Shown: positions 32,466-41,247 of the stretch, piece after piece | Numbering within the stretch: the stretch's first letter is position 1 | How the letters are laid out: the number at the start of each line of letters is the position of its first letter | NCBI RefSeq assembly: GCF_009664975.1 | Contig: NZ_WJXB01000015.1 | Span: forward strand, 120,741-184,740 | DNA: 64,000 nt | Origin: Paenibacillus monticola | GTDB taxonomy: Bacteria > Bacillota > Bacilli > Paenibacillales > Paenibacillaceae | Reading direction: 5' to 3' | Notes under the pieces: model-generated | The model's database searches: none | What the model was told of the DNA's origin: nothing | Seen by the model: the letters and a program-made list of their open reading frames with translations, nothing else | Translations under genes and position numbers: made by a program

Positions 32466-33218
32466 TTATTTCAATTCATACGTTACGCTAAGCTGGGTTG
32501 TAACCTTAACTTCTCCCGGTTCAACGGAAGTGCTGCCAGCAGAATCTGCTGCGCCCATTAGTTTCTCAGCCTGTGCCGCATAAACAGGGTTATTGCCGTC
32601 TTCATTTTGGGTGACCGTAACCACTTGACCCAAACTGCGTTTAGCTGCCTTGGCGATAGCCGCCGCTTTTACATCGGCATTGGCCATCGCTTTTTCAATG
32701 ACCTGGGTTTCAAGTGTAGAAGGATCTTCTACAGCGAAACTCGCATTGCCAATATTATTTGCTCCTGCTGCAGAAGCAGCATCCAGCAATTGTCCAACCT
32801 TGGTCAAGTCGCGATAAGCTACAACTAGTGTATGGTGCGCGTTGTAACCCTTAACCTGTTGACCTTCTTTTTCTGAATACGTGTAATTCGGCTGTACGGA
32901 GAACTGCGTGCTCTGAATGTCTTTATCGGCAATGCCCCATGTCGTCTTCAGCAGTGTGTTCACCTTCTGGATTAGAGCACCATTGGTTTTCTGTGCTTCT
33001 TGTGCGGTTGTAGCCGTTGTATCCACCCCGATGGACAAATACACGATATCCGGCTTAATGGACACCTCACCTTTACCGATTACACTCACAATGTTTTTTT
33101 GCACATCCTCAGCATACGCCTTTTCAGGCCCTTGAAATGCCCCGCTCAGACCCATTCCCCCTATCAATAAGCTTCCCACAAGCAGCACCGATCCGACTGT
33201 TTTAACCAATCCCTTCAC
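32466..33218 (-). CDS. secreted SIMPL (DUF541) domain protein
   Basis: The ~250-residue protein has a signal peptide (LVKTVGSVLLVGSLLIGGMG, cleavage near KAYAED) and a SIMPL domain from VIGKGEVSIKPDIVYLSIGV to the end (~40-250). Such proteins form periplasmic or extracellular oligomers linked to stress tolerance in Gram-negatives; the role in Firmicutes is unclear. GTG 33218 has AGGGG 9 nt upstream; the frame also opens with TTG at 33227, but that overlaps the ribosome site. A terminator follows. Confidence 0.88.
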   Translation of the reverse strand: MKGLVKTVGSVLLVGSLLIGGMGLSGAFQGPEKAYAEDVQKNIVSVIGKGEVSIKPDIVYLSIGVDTTATTAQEAQKTNGALIQKVNTLLKTTWGIADKDIQSTQFSVQPNYTYSEKEGQQVKGYNAHHTLVVAYRDLTKVGQLLDAASAAGANNIGNASFAVEDPSTLETQVIEKAMANADVKAAAIAKAAKRSLGQVVTVTQNEDGNNPVYAAQAEKLMGAADSAGSTSVEPGEVKVTTQLSVTYELK

Positions 33219-33329
33219 GATTGCCAACCCCTTTCATCCTCTTAATCATTTGGTACCCTCTAGACGAGACAGCTTGGCAAAAGTTGCATAGTTTTCCCAT
33301 TAACAAAAAATATTTTGTATAATTACTAG

Positions 33330-33857
33330 TTAGGTCTCGATCCAGAATCGGTGAATGACATTGCCATCTTCCTCGACGTACGAATTATCTTCCACGCCGC
33401 CATTTTTACGGATGGTTTTCTCCGAAGCGATATTTATGGCATCACAAACAACGAGGGCCTTTTCAATTCCTAGTTCCTTAGTTTTATGTAAAGCTTGCCC
33501 TAGTAACGCACTGGCATATCCCTTTTGTCTTGCGGAAGGACGGATGCCATATCCGATATGCCCACCGCTATATAACAGCTTCTCGTTCAGGCGATGTCTG
33601 ATATTGACCGCACCCACTACACTGGTTGTATCCGCGGTAACTAACCAATAGGTAGTGCTTGGCACCCAGCCCTCGGGAATATTTGCAGCTTGCTCGTTAT
33701 CCCGTAAATATTGGACCATTGCTGCGAAATCAGAGGGGTCCCTGCCAATCACCCATGGGATCATATCCTCTCCACTTTCTTTCCATTCTTCATAGAATGG
33801 CAAATAAAGCTCTTCCAGGTCTACACTCGGCTGCATTAAGATCACTTTTGTGTGCAT
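33330..33857 (-). CDS. GNAT family N-acetyltransferase
   Basis: The 175-residue protein carries the GNAT fold: a VVGAVNIRH strand, IGYGIRPSARQKGYASALL (acetyl-CoA pyrophosphate loop R-x-x-G-Y-A), and ALVVCDAINIASEKTIRKNGG near the C-terminus. It transfers acetyl groups to an amine of unknown identity. GGAGG precedes ATG 33857. It stands alone between the SIMPL gene and the crh terminator. Confidence 0.88.
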   Translation of the reverse strand: MHTKVILMQPSVDLEELYLPFYEEWKESGEDMIPWVIGRDPSDFAAMVQYLRDNEQAANIPEGWVPSTTYWLVTADTTSVVGAVNIRHRLNEKLLYSGGHIGYGIRPSARQKGYASALLGQALHKTKELGIEKALVVCDAINIASEKTIRKNGGVEDNSYVEEDGNVIHRFWIET

Positions 33858-33918
33858 TTTATCCTCCTACAACTGATTTACTTCGTACAAAGCTGCTTCG
33901 AAATCATGTGGTTGTATG

Positions 33919-33943
33919 AAAAAAAGCCCACAAGGGGCTTTTG
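33919..33943 (-). terminator. terminator of the crh cluster
   Basis: On the minus strand AAAAGCCC pairs with GGGCTTTT around CTTGT(G), followed by T. It lies 32 bp after the crh-like stop. Confidence 0.8.
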
Positions 33944-33974
33944 GTCATTACGAAAAAGAAAGGCTTTACAAAAA

Positions 33975-34244
33975 TTACTGGTTCTCAAGCTCTTCCTTGC
34001 TAACGAGACTTGTCAAAGCGGTTACAGCTTGGTCTGCATCGGCGCCATCCGCGCTAATATAAATCTCCGTGCCGGAACTGATCGCCAGGCTCATAATACC
34101 CATGATGCTTTTGGCGTTTACTTTTTTATCGTCTTTTTCCACGAAAATCTCCGACGAAAACTTGTTAGCTTCTTGCACAAACAATGCTGCCGGCCGTGCA
34201 TGGAGCCCCGTCTTTAACCGTACAACTACCGGGTGCTTTGTCAT
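33975..34244 (-). CDS. crh: HPr family protein in the Crh position (retains His15)
   Basis: The 89-residue protein is closest in sequence to Bacillus Crh (RLKTGL-ARPAALFVQEAN, KKVNAKSIMGIMSLA) and sits in the whiA-yvcK-rapZ cluster as crh does. Ser46, the HPr kinase site, is present. Bacillus Crh has Gln at 15, but here residue 15 is His (GLHARPA), the PTS phosphorylation site of HPr. It could therefore act both as CcpA corepressor and as a phosphocarrier. AGGGGG precedes ATG 34244. An HPr kinase gene lies at 59346-60284. Confidence 0.88.
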   Translation of the reverse strand: MTKHPVVVRLKTGLHARPAALFVQEANKFSSEIFVEKDDKKVNAKSIMGIMSLAISSGTEIYISADGADADQAVTALTSLVSKEELENQ

Positions 34245-34344
34245 GAAACGCTTACCCCCTATTTGAGATCTGCCCAAAAATTTTCACATTAAATTTTATA
34301 ATATTATATCATTATAACTTAATCCACACTAGAACAAAAATAAA

Positions 34345-35274
34345 TCAGCTACCCCGCACCTTGTCCGCCAGTTCATCAATTTTGCGCAGTCGGTGGTTTA
34401 CCCCTGATTTGCTGACCGTACCTCTCAGCATTTCTCCAACTTCTTTAAGGTTGATATCCGGATTGGCCAACCTGACTTCTGCGACTTCCCGCAGTTTATC
34501 CGGCAAGGTGTCCAGTCCCACCTCCCTCTGCAACAGCTTGATATTCTCAATCTGCCGCACTGCCGCACTAATCGTCTTGTTCAAATTCGCGGTTTCACAG
34601 TTAACGAGACGGTTAACCGAATTCCGCATGTCGCGCATGATGCGCACATCCTCAAACTTGAACAACGCCTGATGCGCCCCAATAAGACTTAAGAACTCAA
34701 TGATCTTTTCGCCTTCCTTAATGTATAGAATAAAACCCTTCTTACGCTCGATACACCGAGCATTCAGGTGAAACTCACCTGCCAGATCTACAAGCGCCTT
34801 ACAGTGCTCCTCATACATAGAGGATATCTCTAGATGATAGGAGGAACCCTCGGGGTTGTTAACTGAGCCACCCGCCATGAAAGCGCCGCGCAAGTATGCA
34901 CGTTTGCAGCAGTTCTTGCCAACAATCTCGTTATCGATACCATCCGTGAAATTAAAGCCCTCGGAAACGATTCGGAGATCATTTAGTATCTCCTGTACGC
35001 GAGTCGGAATCCGGACGATATAAACGTTATTCTTCTTCAACCGCATTTTTTTACGCACAAGTAGCTCAATGTGAACCTGGTAATATTTCTTAAGTAAAGA
35101 ATATACCCGCCTTGCAATCGCGGCGTTCTCTGTCGAAATGTCGAGAACAACCTTTTTGCTTGAAAGCTGCACAGATCCGTTCATCCGGATCAGTGCTGAC
35201 ATTTCGGCCTTCTCACAGCAAGGCTGGCTCTCTACCATCGTCAGTTCTTTTTTGGTAAGGGCCGCAAAAGACAA
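34345..35274 (-). CDS. whiA: DNA-binding protein WhiA
   Basis: The 309-residue protein has a LAGLIDADG-like N-terminal domain (RAYLRGAFMAGGSVNNPEG; long but catalytically dead) and a C-terminal HTH (LREVAEVRLANPDINLKEV, GTVSKSGVNHRLRKI). It affects division and chromosome segregation in Bacillus. The TTG start at 35274 is chosen because AAGAGGTGA lies just upstream and the family starts with SFAALTKKEL; the longer frame runs into yvcK. Part of the rapZ-yvcK-whiA-crh operon. Confidence 0.95.
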   Translation of the reverse strand: MSFAALTKKELTMVESQPCCEKAEMSALIRMNGSVQLSSKKVVLDISTENAAIARRVYSLLKKYYQVHIELLVRKKMRLKKNNVYIVRIPTRVQEILNDLRIVSEGFNFTDGIDNEIVGKNCCKRAYLRGAFMAGGSVNNPEGSSYHLEISSMYEEHCKALVDLAGEFHLNARCIERKKGFILYIKEGEKIIEFLSLIGAHQALFKFEDVRIMRDMRNSVNRLVNCETANLNKTISAAVRQIENIKLLQREVGLDTLPDKLREVAEVRLANPDINLKEVGEMLRGTVSKSGVNHRLRKIDELADKVRGS

Positions 35275-35296
35275 GGGTCTCACCTCTTTCTTGATA

Positions 35297-36289
35297 TTAC
35301 TCCCTGTGGGGTAATCTTGATATCCAGTCCTGTACAAGCTGATAAATGTGATGACTAAGCTTATCCGTATCATGCCTTAAATAAGTACGAAATAACACTA
35401 GTTTATCAGCTATCACCTTATACCCATTGCCATCCAGCGCTTCCTGATCCAGCACCACCGGGCGAGCGCCCTTCTCCGCATATTTACTCTGTACTTGTTC
35501 CGGGATTTCACCATCGTTAACAATTACATAATCGAACAAATGCAGCCCAATATGATCGTATACAGCCTGAAGGTGATCACTCACCGTATAATTATCCGTT
35601 TCACCGGGTTGAGTCATTACGTTGCAGACAAAAATCTTGATGGCATTGGAGGACACTACGGCCTCGGCCAGCTTGGGCACTAGCAGGTTCGGAAGGATAC
35701 TGGTGTATAGACTTCCTGGACCCAGCAGGATTGCATCTGCCTTCTGGATAGCCTCAAGTGCTTCAGGCAGCGGTTCCACATCTGCCGGCTCCAAAAACAC
35801 ACGCTTAATGACGCCGCCTGCCTCTGGAATCTTAGACTCACCGGTAATAATGGTGCCGTCTGCCATTTCAGCGTGCAGGACTACGGCTTCTCCAGCCGCT
35901 GGTAGCACCCGGCCGCGAACAGCAAATAGACGGCTGAGTTCCCGGACAGCGGTGACAAAATCACCGGATATATCTGTAAGTGCAGCGAGGATCAGATTGC
36001 CAAGACTATGGCCTGCCAGTCCTTCACCGCCGTTGCTAAAACGATATCTCATGATTTCCGCCATTAATGGCTCTACATCCGCCATAGCTGTGAGTACGTT
36101 GCGGATATCGCCTGGTGGCGGCATTTGCAGTTCACTGCGCAGAATGCCGGAGCTGCCCCCATCATCTGCAACAGTAACTATAGCTGTGATGTCCAGCGGC
36201 TTTTCTTTTAAGCCCCGAAGCATGACAGATAGCCCGGTACCTCCGCCCATAACGACGATACGCGGGCGCGGAATTTGTTCTTCAGCCAC
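35297..36289 (-). CDS. yvcK: gluconeogenesis factor YvcK (CofD-like)
   Basis: The 330-residue protein has GGGTGLSVMLRG, VADDGGSSGILR, GDIRNVLTAMAD and HSLGNLILAAL motifs of the YvcK/CofD family that binds UDP-sugars. In Bacillus it is needed for growth on gluconeogenic carbon and for normal cell shape. The GTG start at 36289 has AAGGGG 7 nt upstream. It lies between rapZ and whiA with short gaps (18 and 22 bp), so one transcript is expected. Confidence 0.95.
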   Translation of the reverse strand: MAEEQIPRPRIVVMGGGTGLSVMLRGLKEKPLDITAIVTVADDGGSSGILRSELQMPPPGDIRNVLTAMADVEPLMAEIMRYRFSNGGEGLAGHSLGNLILAALTDISGDFVTAVRELSRLFAVRGRVLPAAGEAVVLHAEMADGTIITGESKIPEAGGVIKRVFLEPADVEPLPEALEAIQKADAILLGPGSLYTSILPNLLVPKLAEAVVSSNAIKIFVCNVMTQPGETDNYTVSDHLQAVYDHIGLHLFDYVIVNDGEIPEQVQSKYAEKGARPVVLDQEALDGNGYKVIADKLVLFRTYLRHDTDKLSHHIYQLVQDWISRLPHRE

Positions 36290-36307
36290 TATTGACCCCT
36301 TCTCTCG

Positions 36308-37207
36308 TTAGTGCCGATCACGCTCGGAATCCCGGTGACTGACTGTTACAGATTCCGTCTCGCTGACGCCTAGCATTTTACCCAAGTATTCAGAAATAGC
36401 TACAGACCGGTGTTTGCCGCCAGTGCAGCCAATACCGATTATAATCTGGGATTTGCCTTCTTTACGATATTGAGGAATAAGAAAATGAAGCATATCTAAC
36501 AGTTTGGTCAGGAATACCTGCGTCTCGGGCCATTTCATTACATAATCATAGACATCGATATCCTGGCCTGTTTTGGGCCGCAGGTGATCCACATAGTGCG
36601 GATTAGGCAAAAAACGGACATCGAACACGAGGTCAGCATCAATGGGAATACCATACTTGAATCCGAACGAAGTAATGTTGACGGAGAGCGTGCTTTTTCC
36701 AAGATGGGAAAACCGGGATACAATCTTCTCCTTAAGCTGCGCTGGCTTCATGCTGCTTGTATCCAGACACAGGGTAGCCGAATCCTTCAAATCCTCAAGC
36801 ATTTTGCGTTCCAGACGGATGCCGTCAAGCGGCATCCCTTTGGGTGCAAGCGGATGATGTCGCCGACTTTCCTTGTAGCGTTGGACAAGCACAGAATCCG
36901 TAGCATCCAAGAAAAGAATTTCACAACCAATCGTAGACTCATCCTTGATGTAGGCAAGTGATTCCGCTAGGGCGGTGAAGAACTCCCGTCCCCGAAGGTC
37001 AATTACAAGGGCTACCTTAGCAATCTTACCCTTTGATTGCTCAATCAACTCTGCGAACTTGGGAATGAGTACTGGCGGCAGATTATCTACACAGAAGAAA
37101 CCAAGATCCTCTAGACTCTGCACAGCAATAGTCTTCCCCGCGCCTGACATTCCCGTAATAATGATCAGGGTGGCCCCAGCCGAAGGAGTACCCTCCAATT
37201 CGGTCAT
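36308..37207 (-). CDS. rapZ: RNase adapter / nucleotide-binding protein RapZ
   Basis: The 299-residue protein has P-loop GMSGAGKT (19-26), a second LVIDLRGREF region and the C-terminal domain GIGCTGGKHRSV with the metabolite pocket. In Gram-negatives RapZ binds GlcN6P and directs RNase E; in Bacillus (YvcJ) it is a nucleotide hydrolase affecting competence. GGGAGGGG precedes the ATG at 37207 with 8 nt spacing. First gene of the yvcK-whiA-crh group, 47 bp after glcK. Confidence 0.95.
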   Translation of the reverse strand: MTELEGTPSAGATLIIITGMSGAGKTIAVQSLEDLGFFCVDNLPPVLIPKFAELIEQSKGKIAKVALVIDLRGREFFTALAESLAYIKDESTIGCEILFLDATDSVLVQRYKESRRHHPLAPKGMPLDGIRLERKMLEDLKDSATLCLDTSSMKPAQLKEKIVSRFSHLGKSTLSVNITSFGFKYGIPIDADLVFDVRFLPNPHYVDHLRPKTGQDIDVYDYVMKWPETQVFLTKLLDMLHFLIPQYRKEGKSQIIIGIGCTGGKHRSVAISEYLGKMLGVSETESVTVSHRDSERDRH

Positions 37208-37254
37208 CAAAGCATCCCCTCCCTAGGTTATAGTATATGAATAATTTCTGCCTG

Positions 37255-38205
37255 TTAAGAACGTATCAGCAGGCCAGCAGCACCAACAATACCAGCATCA
37301 TTGCCGAGCTCTGCAGGAATAATTGTAACACCCGTCTGAAGCGGAGCCGGTGTTAGCTTGGCAAACACGCGACGAACTTCATTAAATAGAATATCGCCAG
37401 CTTTGGATACGCCTCCGCCAACGATGAATACCTCAGGATTAAGTACTGCAGCGACTGCAGCCATCGATTTACCCAGATAGAACGCTGCCCGGTTGATGAT
37501 ACGAATCGCCACTTCATCGCCCGCCTTCGCCGCATCGAACACTTCTTTTGCAGCAATCTTCTCTACGGATGAGAGAGAGGTACGGTCGCCGCGCCCTACA
37601 GCATCATTTGCCATGCGGATAATCCCGGTAGCGGAGGAAACGGTTTCCAAACAGCCCATGTTGCCACAGCCGCACTGGATGGCTTCCAAATCCGGCACTA
37701 CAGTAATATGCCCCAATTCACCGGCTAGACCGGCAAAGCCCTGATAGATTTTACCGTTAATTATAATTCCACCACCAACGCCAGTTCCCAAGGTGTAGCA
37801 GACGCAATTCTCTACGCCGCGCCCTGCACCACTCCATGCTTCACCTAGTGCCGCCACATTGGCGTCATTGTCTATTTTGACAGGCTTGTTTAATCGACCC
37901 TCCAGAATGGAACGAATCGGTACGTCTCTAAATCCTATGTTAGGCGCAAGAATAATAATTCCTTCACGGATATTTGTGAACCCAGCCAAGCCCGCCCCTA
38001 CACCAGCCAGCTGTTCCCAAGAGTATGGAGAATCCTCCACGATTTGACGCACATACTTCTCGATATTATCGATGACGGTATCGACGCCATCTTGGGTTCC
38101 TGTAGGTCCTTCGTAAGTATGCAGCAGTTGTCCCTCGGCATTGCAGATCCCAACCTTTATTGTGGTTCCACCCAAATCCACGCCAACGTAGATATTTTCA
38201 GACAT
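37255..38205 (-). CDS. glcK: ROK family glucokinase
   Basis: The 316-residue kinase phosphorylates glucose to glucose-6-phosphate. GVDLGGTTIKVG is the ATP loop, DNDANVAALGE holds the catalytic Asp, and CGCGNMGCLE is the ROK zinc site, preceded by GELGHITV. AAGGTGG lies 8 nt before ATG 38205. It is immediately upstream of rapZ on the same strand and may be co-transcribed with it. Confidence 0.95.
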   Translation of the reverse strand: MSENIYVGVDLGGTTIKVGICNAEGQLLHTYEGPTGTQDGVDTVIDNIEKYVRQIVEDSPYSWEQLAGVGAGLAGFTNIREGIIILAPNIGFRDVPIRSILEGRLNKPVKIDNDANVAALGEAWSGAGRGVENCVCYTLGTGVGGGIIINGKIYQGFAGLAGELGHITVVPDLEAIQCGCGNMGCLETVSSATGIIRMANDAVGRGDRTSLSSVEKIAAKEVFDAAKAGDEVAIRIINRAAFYLGKSMAAVAAVLNPEVFIVGGGVSKAGDILFNEVRRVFAKLTPAPLQTGVTIIPAELGNDAGIVGAAGLLIRS

Positions 38206-38343
38206 GTAACAAGCCACCTTTTTCTATGCTAAAATAGTTAATCGTACGTATCCACTATAATAGAACCCCTCCCTGCGGTCAAGGATAGACGATACACCCG
38301 GGCATATCTCTACTGCATTGAATAAATCTTGTCCCTCTCGTAC

Positions 38344-38384
38344 ATCAAAAACTCCCCTACGCTGAGTAAGAGAGTCCTTTTGAA
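38344..38384 (-). terminator. possible terminator of the DUF438 gene
   Basis: On the minus strand AAAAGGACTCTC can pair with GGGGAGTTTTTG around 12 nt. The stem contains mismatches. It lies 46 bp after the stop at 38430. Confidence 0.5.
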
Positions 38385-38429
38385 AAATTTAAGAGATTTG
38401 CTAAGAAGACACAGTTGATATAAATAGTG

Positions 38430-39704
38430 TTAATCCGACAAAATACGTTTCTGTCCTTCTAGCGCACGGATCGGAGCAATATTCTGCGTAAATTCCAAGG
38501 TGCCCATATAGCGGCCTGCCTCATCCCGTACAGCAAAGTAACGAATATAGATAAATTTATCCTTCATCGCAATCCAGAAGTCCTCTGCATCCTTGCGTCC
38601 GGCCTTGAAATCCTCCAGCAGCTTCTCTACAACATGTACACTTTGCGGCGGGTGACAGTTCTGGACTGTGCGGCCAATGACGGCTTTGGTCCGGGCAAAA
38701 ATACGCTCTTTGCCGTGGGAGAAATAACGAACAACATCATTCTCATCAATAAAGGTTAGATCAACTGGTAGATGATTCATAACTGCCTCCAGCTGTTGCA
38801 TGGAGAGAAGCCCCGTCTCAAAGCGAATAAAGCCTTGTGGTGCTGCTTCTGTTTCTTCGGATTCTTCCTTCTGATCCCCTGAAGTCGCACCTTCTGGTTC
38901 GGCGACACGCACCGGAATCCATTCCTGCTCCGGTGCGGTCAAACAGAAACCTATCTCATCACTTTCACGTGCGATTTTGACCCATTCATCCTCTGTTAGC
39001 TTATCCAGCGCCATAGGTAGAAGAATATTCTCTTCCTTAAAGATCATCTCGTTCACTTCTGTAATGATAAGCGCAAGCGCATCATTTATCTCTGCTTGTT
39101 CTCCTTGATAATTACTCAGAAGCGTCTTGGCCCCTTTTATCATGTTGCGAATGTTATCATCGACGCCCCACATCACTTTAGTCGGTCCGTAGATACCGTA
39201 TTTCTCTAGATAAGGGAATACCAGATTTTCTTTGCGGCTATAGTGCTTATCGAGGTCCAGCAGCAGGCTCAAATCTTCCAGTAGCTTAAAAATAATCTCC
39301 TCACTAGCGTTCTTCTGGAACTTATCCGCGTGCAGTTCGAGACGGAAATTGACCAGCCGTTCGATTTCGCGGTTCTCAAGCTTAAAGGTGTGCACAGGGT
39401 GACCCGGCTGTTCTTCTGGTGTGCTGGAACGGTGAATGGCCTCAATTGAACCTTTGAAGATTGCTGTGTGCACCGAGCAAAGGCGTTGCACCTCCTCAAC
39501 GGGGATACCCTCTTCTGTCATTAGGGAATGCTCCATAGCAGAGATTTCCGCTACTGTTACATCTCCTACAGCCTCTGCAAACCGCGCCTTTACTTCTTCT
39601 ACACTTTTACCTGCATGCAGTTCCTTAATAATCTCTCTCAGCATAGCCTGACGGCGTGTTTGTTCTGGTACATCAACCTCACGGTTATTTATCAGTTCGC
39701 TCAT
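38430..39704 (-). CDS. DUF438 / hemerythrin / PAS domain protein
   Basis: The 424-residue protein has an N-terminal DUF438 region (~15-85, LREIIKELHAGKSVEEVKARF). A hemerythrin-like helical bundle follows (~95-230: His and Glu in LELHADKF, LDLDKHYSRKENLVFPYLE, EMIFKEENILLPM), which can bind a di-iron centre and O2 or NO. The C-terminal PAS domain (~300-415) has FIDENDVVRYFSHG and GRTVQNCHPPQSVH. It is a cytosolic sensor or iron-oxygen protein. The upstream DUF1858 gene and the Fnr-type box suggest an anaerobic or NO-related role. Confidence 0.87.
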   Translation of the reverse strand: MSELINNREVDVPEQTRRQAMLREIIKELHAGKSVEEVKARFAEAVGDVTVAEISAMEHSLMTEEGIPVEEVQRLCSVHTAIFKGSIEAIHRSSTPEEQPGHPVHTFKLENREIERLVNFRLELHADKFQKNASEEIIFKLLEDLSLLLDLDKHYSRKENLVFPYLEKYGIYGPTKVMWGVDDNIRNMIKGAKTLLSNYQGEQAEINDALALIITEVNEMIFKEENILLPMALDKLTEDEWVKIARESDEIGFCLTAPEQEWIPVRVAEPEGATSGDQKEESEETEAAPQGFIRFETGLLSMQQLEAVMNHLPVDLTFIDENDVVRYFSHGKERIFARTKAVIGRTVQNCHPPQSVHVVEKLLEDFKAGRKDAEDFWIAMKDKFIYIRYFAVRDEAGRYMGTLEFTQNIAPIRALEGQKRILSD

Positions 39705-39745
39705 TATAATTTCTCCTCTTGTCGAAGTCTTGTAAATACGTTGCT

Positions 39746-39973
39746 CTATTCAAGTACCTTGAAGCCGTGTTGTTGAAAAGTCAGCCTGGCGGTATCCTTG
39801 TCTATTTTCTTCAGCTTGAAGCCTTTGGATAAGGTCATGAAGCGGCCTGCGGTCTGAAGCATACCGGGCTTTACAATATCGTGAAAACCCAGTTCCACCA
39901 TAATATCGATCACTTCAGGATGCCGATCCACCAAATCAAATATGGATTCATCCATCTTCAGCACTTTTTCCAT
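39746..39973 (-). CDS. DUF1858 domain protein
   Basis: The 75-residue protein (ESIFDLVDRHPEVIDIMVELGF, then PGMLQTAGRFMTLSKG) is a small DUF1858 domain, often fused or linked to hybrid-cluster, DUF438 or redox proteins. AAGGAG lies 8 nt before ATG 39973. It is 41 bp upstream of the DUF438 gene and almost certainly its operon partner. Expression is likely Fnr-dependent. Confidence 0.85.
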   Translation of the reverse strand: MEKVLKMDESIFDLVDRHPEVIDIMVELGFHDIVKPGMLQTAGRFMTLSKGFKLKKIDKDTARLTFQQHGFKVLE

Positions 39974-40009
39974 GTGCGCCACTCCTTATTGAGAACTCTT
40001 CTCAACAAC

Positions 40010-40053
40010 AGATTAGCATAGGCCAAATAGGATCATTGTGATTCCAGTCACAA
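40010..40053 (-). promoter_or_regulatory. Fnr-type box and promoter of the DUF1858-DUF438 operon
   Basis: TTGTGA-N6-TCACAA (40036-40053) matches the Bacillus Fnr/CRP-family consensus TGTGA-N6-TCACA. TAATCT (40015-40010) or TATGCT (40020-40015) can be the -10. With +1 near 40003 the box is centred at about -41.5, the class II activator position. A second inverted repeat TTGAGAA-CTC-TTCTCAA (39989-40005) covers the start region. Confidence 0.75.
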
Positions 40054-40138
40054 ACTTAAAAAAGTTACATAGGATCTCATCAACTTGTGAGAAGACTGCG
40101 TGCAATTTAGGTACCCGTTTAAATTTCCCACGACAAAA

Positions 40139-40180
40139 AATAAGCCGTGATTCCTTAAGTTAAAGGATTCACGGCTTATT
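40139..40180. terminator. terminator of trxB
   Basis: An 18-bp stem with one mismatch (AATAAGCCGTGATTCCTT at 40139-40156 with 40163-40180) is followed by T-rich sequence on the minus strand. It lies just after the trxB stop. Confidence 0.9.
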
Positions 40181-40197
40181 AAATTTTCAAAACCGAA

Positions 40198-41151
40198 CTA
40201 TTTATCGAGTGATTCGCTCCAGTCATGTACCATTGTACCCTCAAGGTATTTCTCGGCATCCATAGCCGCCATGCAACCTGTACCTGCTGCGGAAATGGCC
40301 TGACGATATCGAGTGTCCTGCACATCGCCGCAAGCGAATATACCTGGAATATTCGTCTCTGTGGTGCCGGGAGTTACCACGATGTAACCATTAGCATCAG
40401 TGGTAATTTGTCCCTCCAAAAAAGACGTGTTCGGCGTATGCCCAATAGCGACAAATACACCATCTGCTTCAACTAGCTCATTCTGGCCTGTCACATTGTT
40501 ATGAACTGTCAGCCCTTTAACACCCTTATCGTCAGTGGTCACCTCAAGCGGTGTGCGGTCTAGCGCCCAAACTACCTTGCTGTTACCGCGCGCGCGGTCC
40601 TGCATGATCTTCGAAGCACGCAGTTCCGGACGGCGATGAACCAAGGTAACGCTGGAAGCGAACCTTGTCAGGAAGCTAGCTTCCTCCATTGCGGAGTCGC
40701 CTCCTCCAACCACGACAATTTTTTTGCCGCGGAAGAAGAATCCGTCGCAAGTCGCACAGGTGCTGACTCCACGTCCTACGTTCTCTTGTTCACCCGGTAT
40801 TCCTAAATATCGGGCAGAAGCACCGGTTGAGATAATCACTGACTCCGCTTCAAGCACACCGAGTCCATCCACTGTTACTTTAAATGGACGCTCAGAGAAA
40901 TCCACTGAATCCACCCAGCCACTCTTAAATTCAGCACCAAAACGTTCCGCCTGTTTGCGCATACTGTCCATCAGATCTGGGCCAAGAATCCCATCCGGAA
41001 AGCCCGGGAAATTCTCCACTTCTGTCGTCGTTGTCAGTTGTCCACCCGGCTGTAAACCTTCAATCACCAATGGGCTTAGATTGGCACGTGCCAAATAGAT
41101 AGCAGCTGTCAGCCCAGCCGGACCTGTTCCGATTACAATCGTTTTGTACAT
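40198..41151 (-). CDS. trxB: thioredoxin-disulfide reductase
   Basis: The 317-residue FAD/NADPH enzyme reduces thioredoxin. GTGPAGLTAA binds FAD, CATC (Cys132, Cys135) is the redox pair, GGGDSAMEEA binds NADPH, and GIFACGDVQDTRYRQ is the C-terminal FAD motif. TAGGAGG precedes ATG 41151. The 96-bp gap to the TPR gene shows nothing obvious. Confidence 0.97.
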   Translation of the reverse strand: MYKTIVIGTGPAGLTAAIYLARANLSPLVIEGLQPGGQLTTTTEVENFPGFPDGILGPDLMDSMRKQAERFGAEFKSGWVDSVDFSERPFKVTVDGLGVLEAESVIISTGASARYLGIPGEQENVGRGVSTCATCDGFFFRGKKIVVVGGGDSAMEEASFLTRFASSVTLVHRRPELRASKIMQDRARGNSKVVWALDRTPLEVTTDDKGVKGLTVHNNVTGQNELVEADGVFVAIGHTPNTSFLEGQITTDANGYIVVTPGTTETNIPGIFACGDVQDTRYRQAISAAGTGCMAAMDAEKYLEGTMVHDWSESLDK

Positions 41152-41247
41152 AACAGTGGCCTCCTATAGGATAGGGTTTATTTTGGAATAACATCAAGAT
41201 AAGAGAAACTCGATTCAGCATTCATATGGGTGATCATCACTTAGTCT

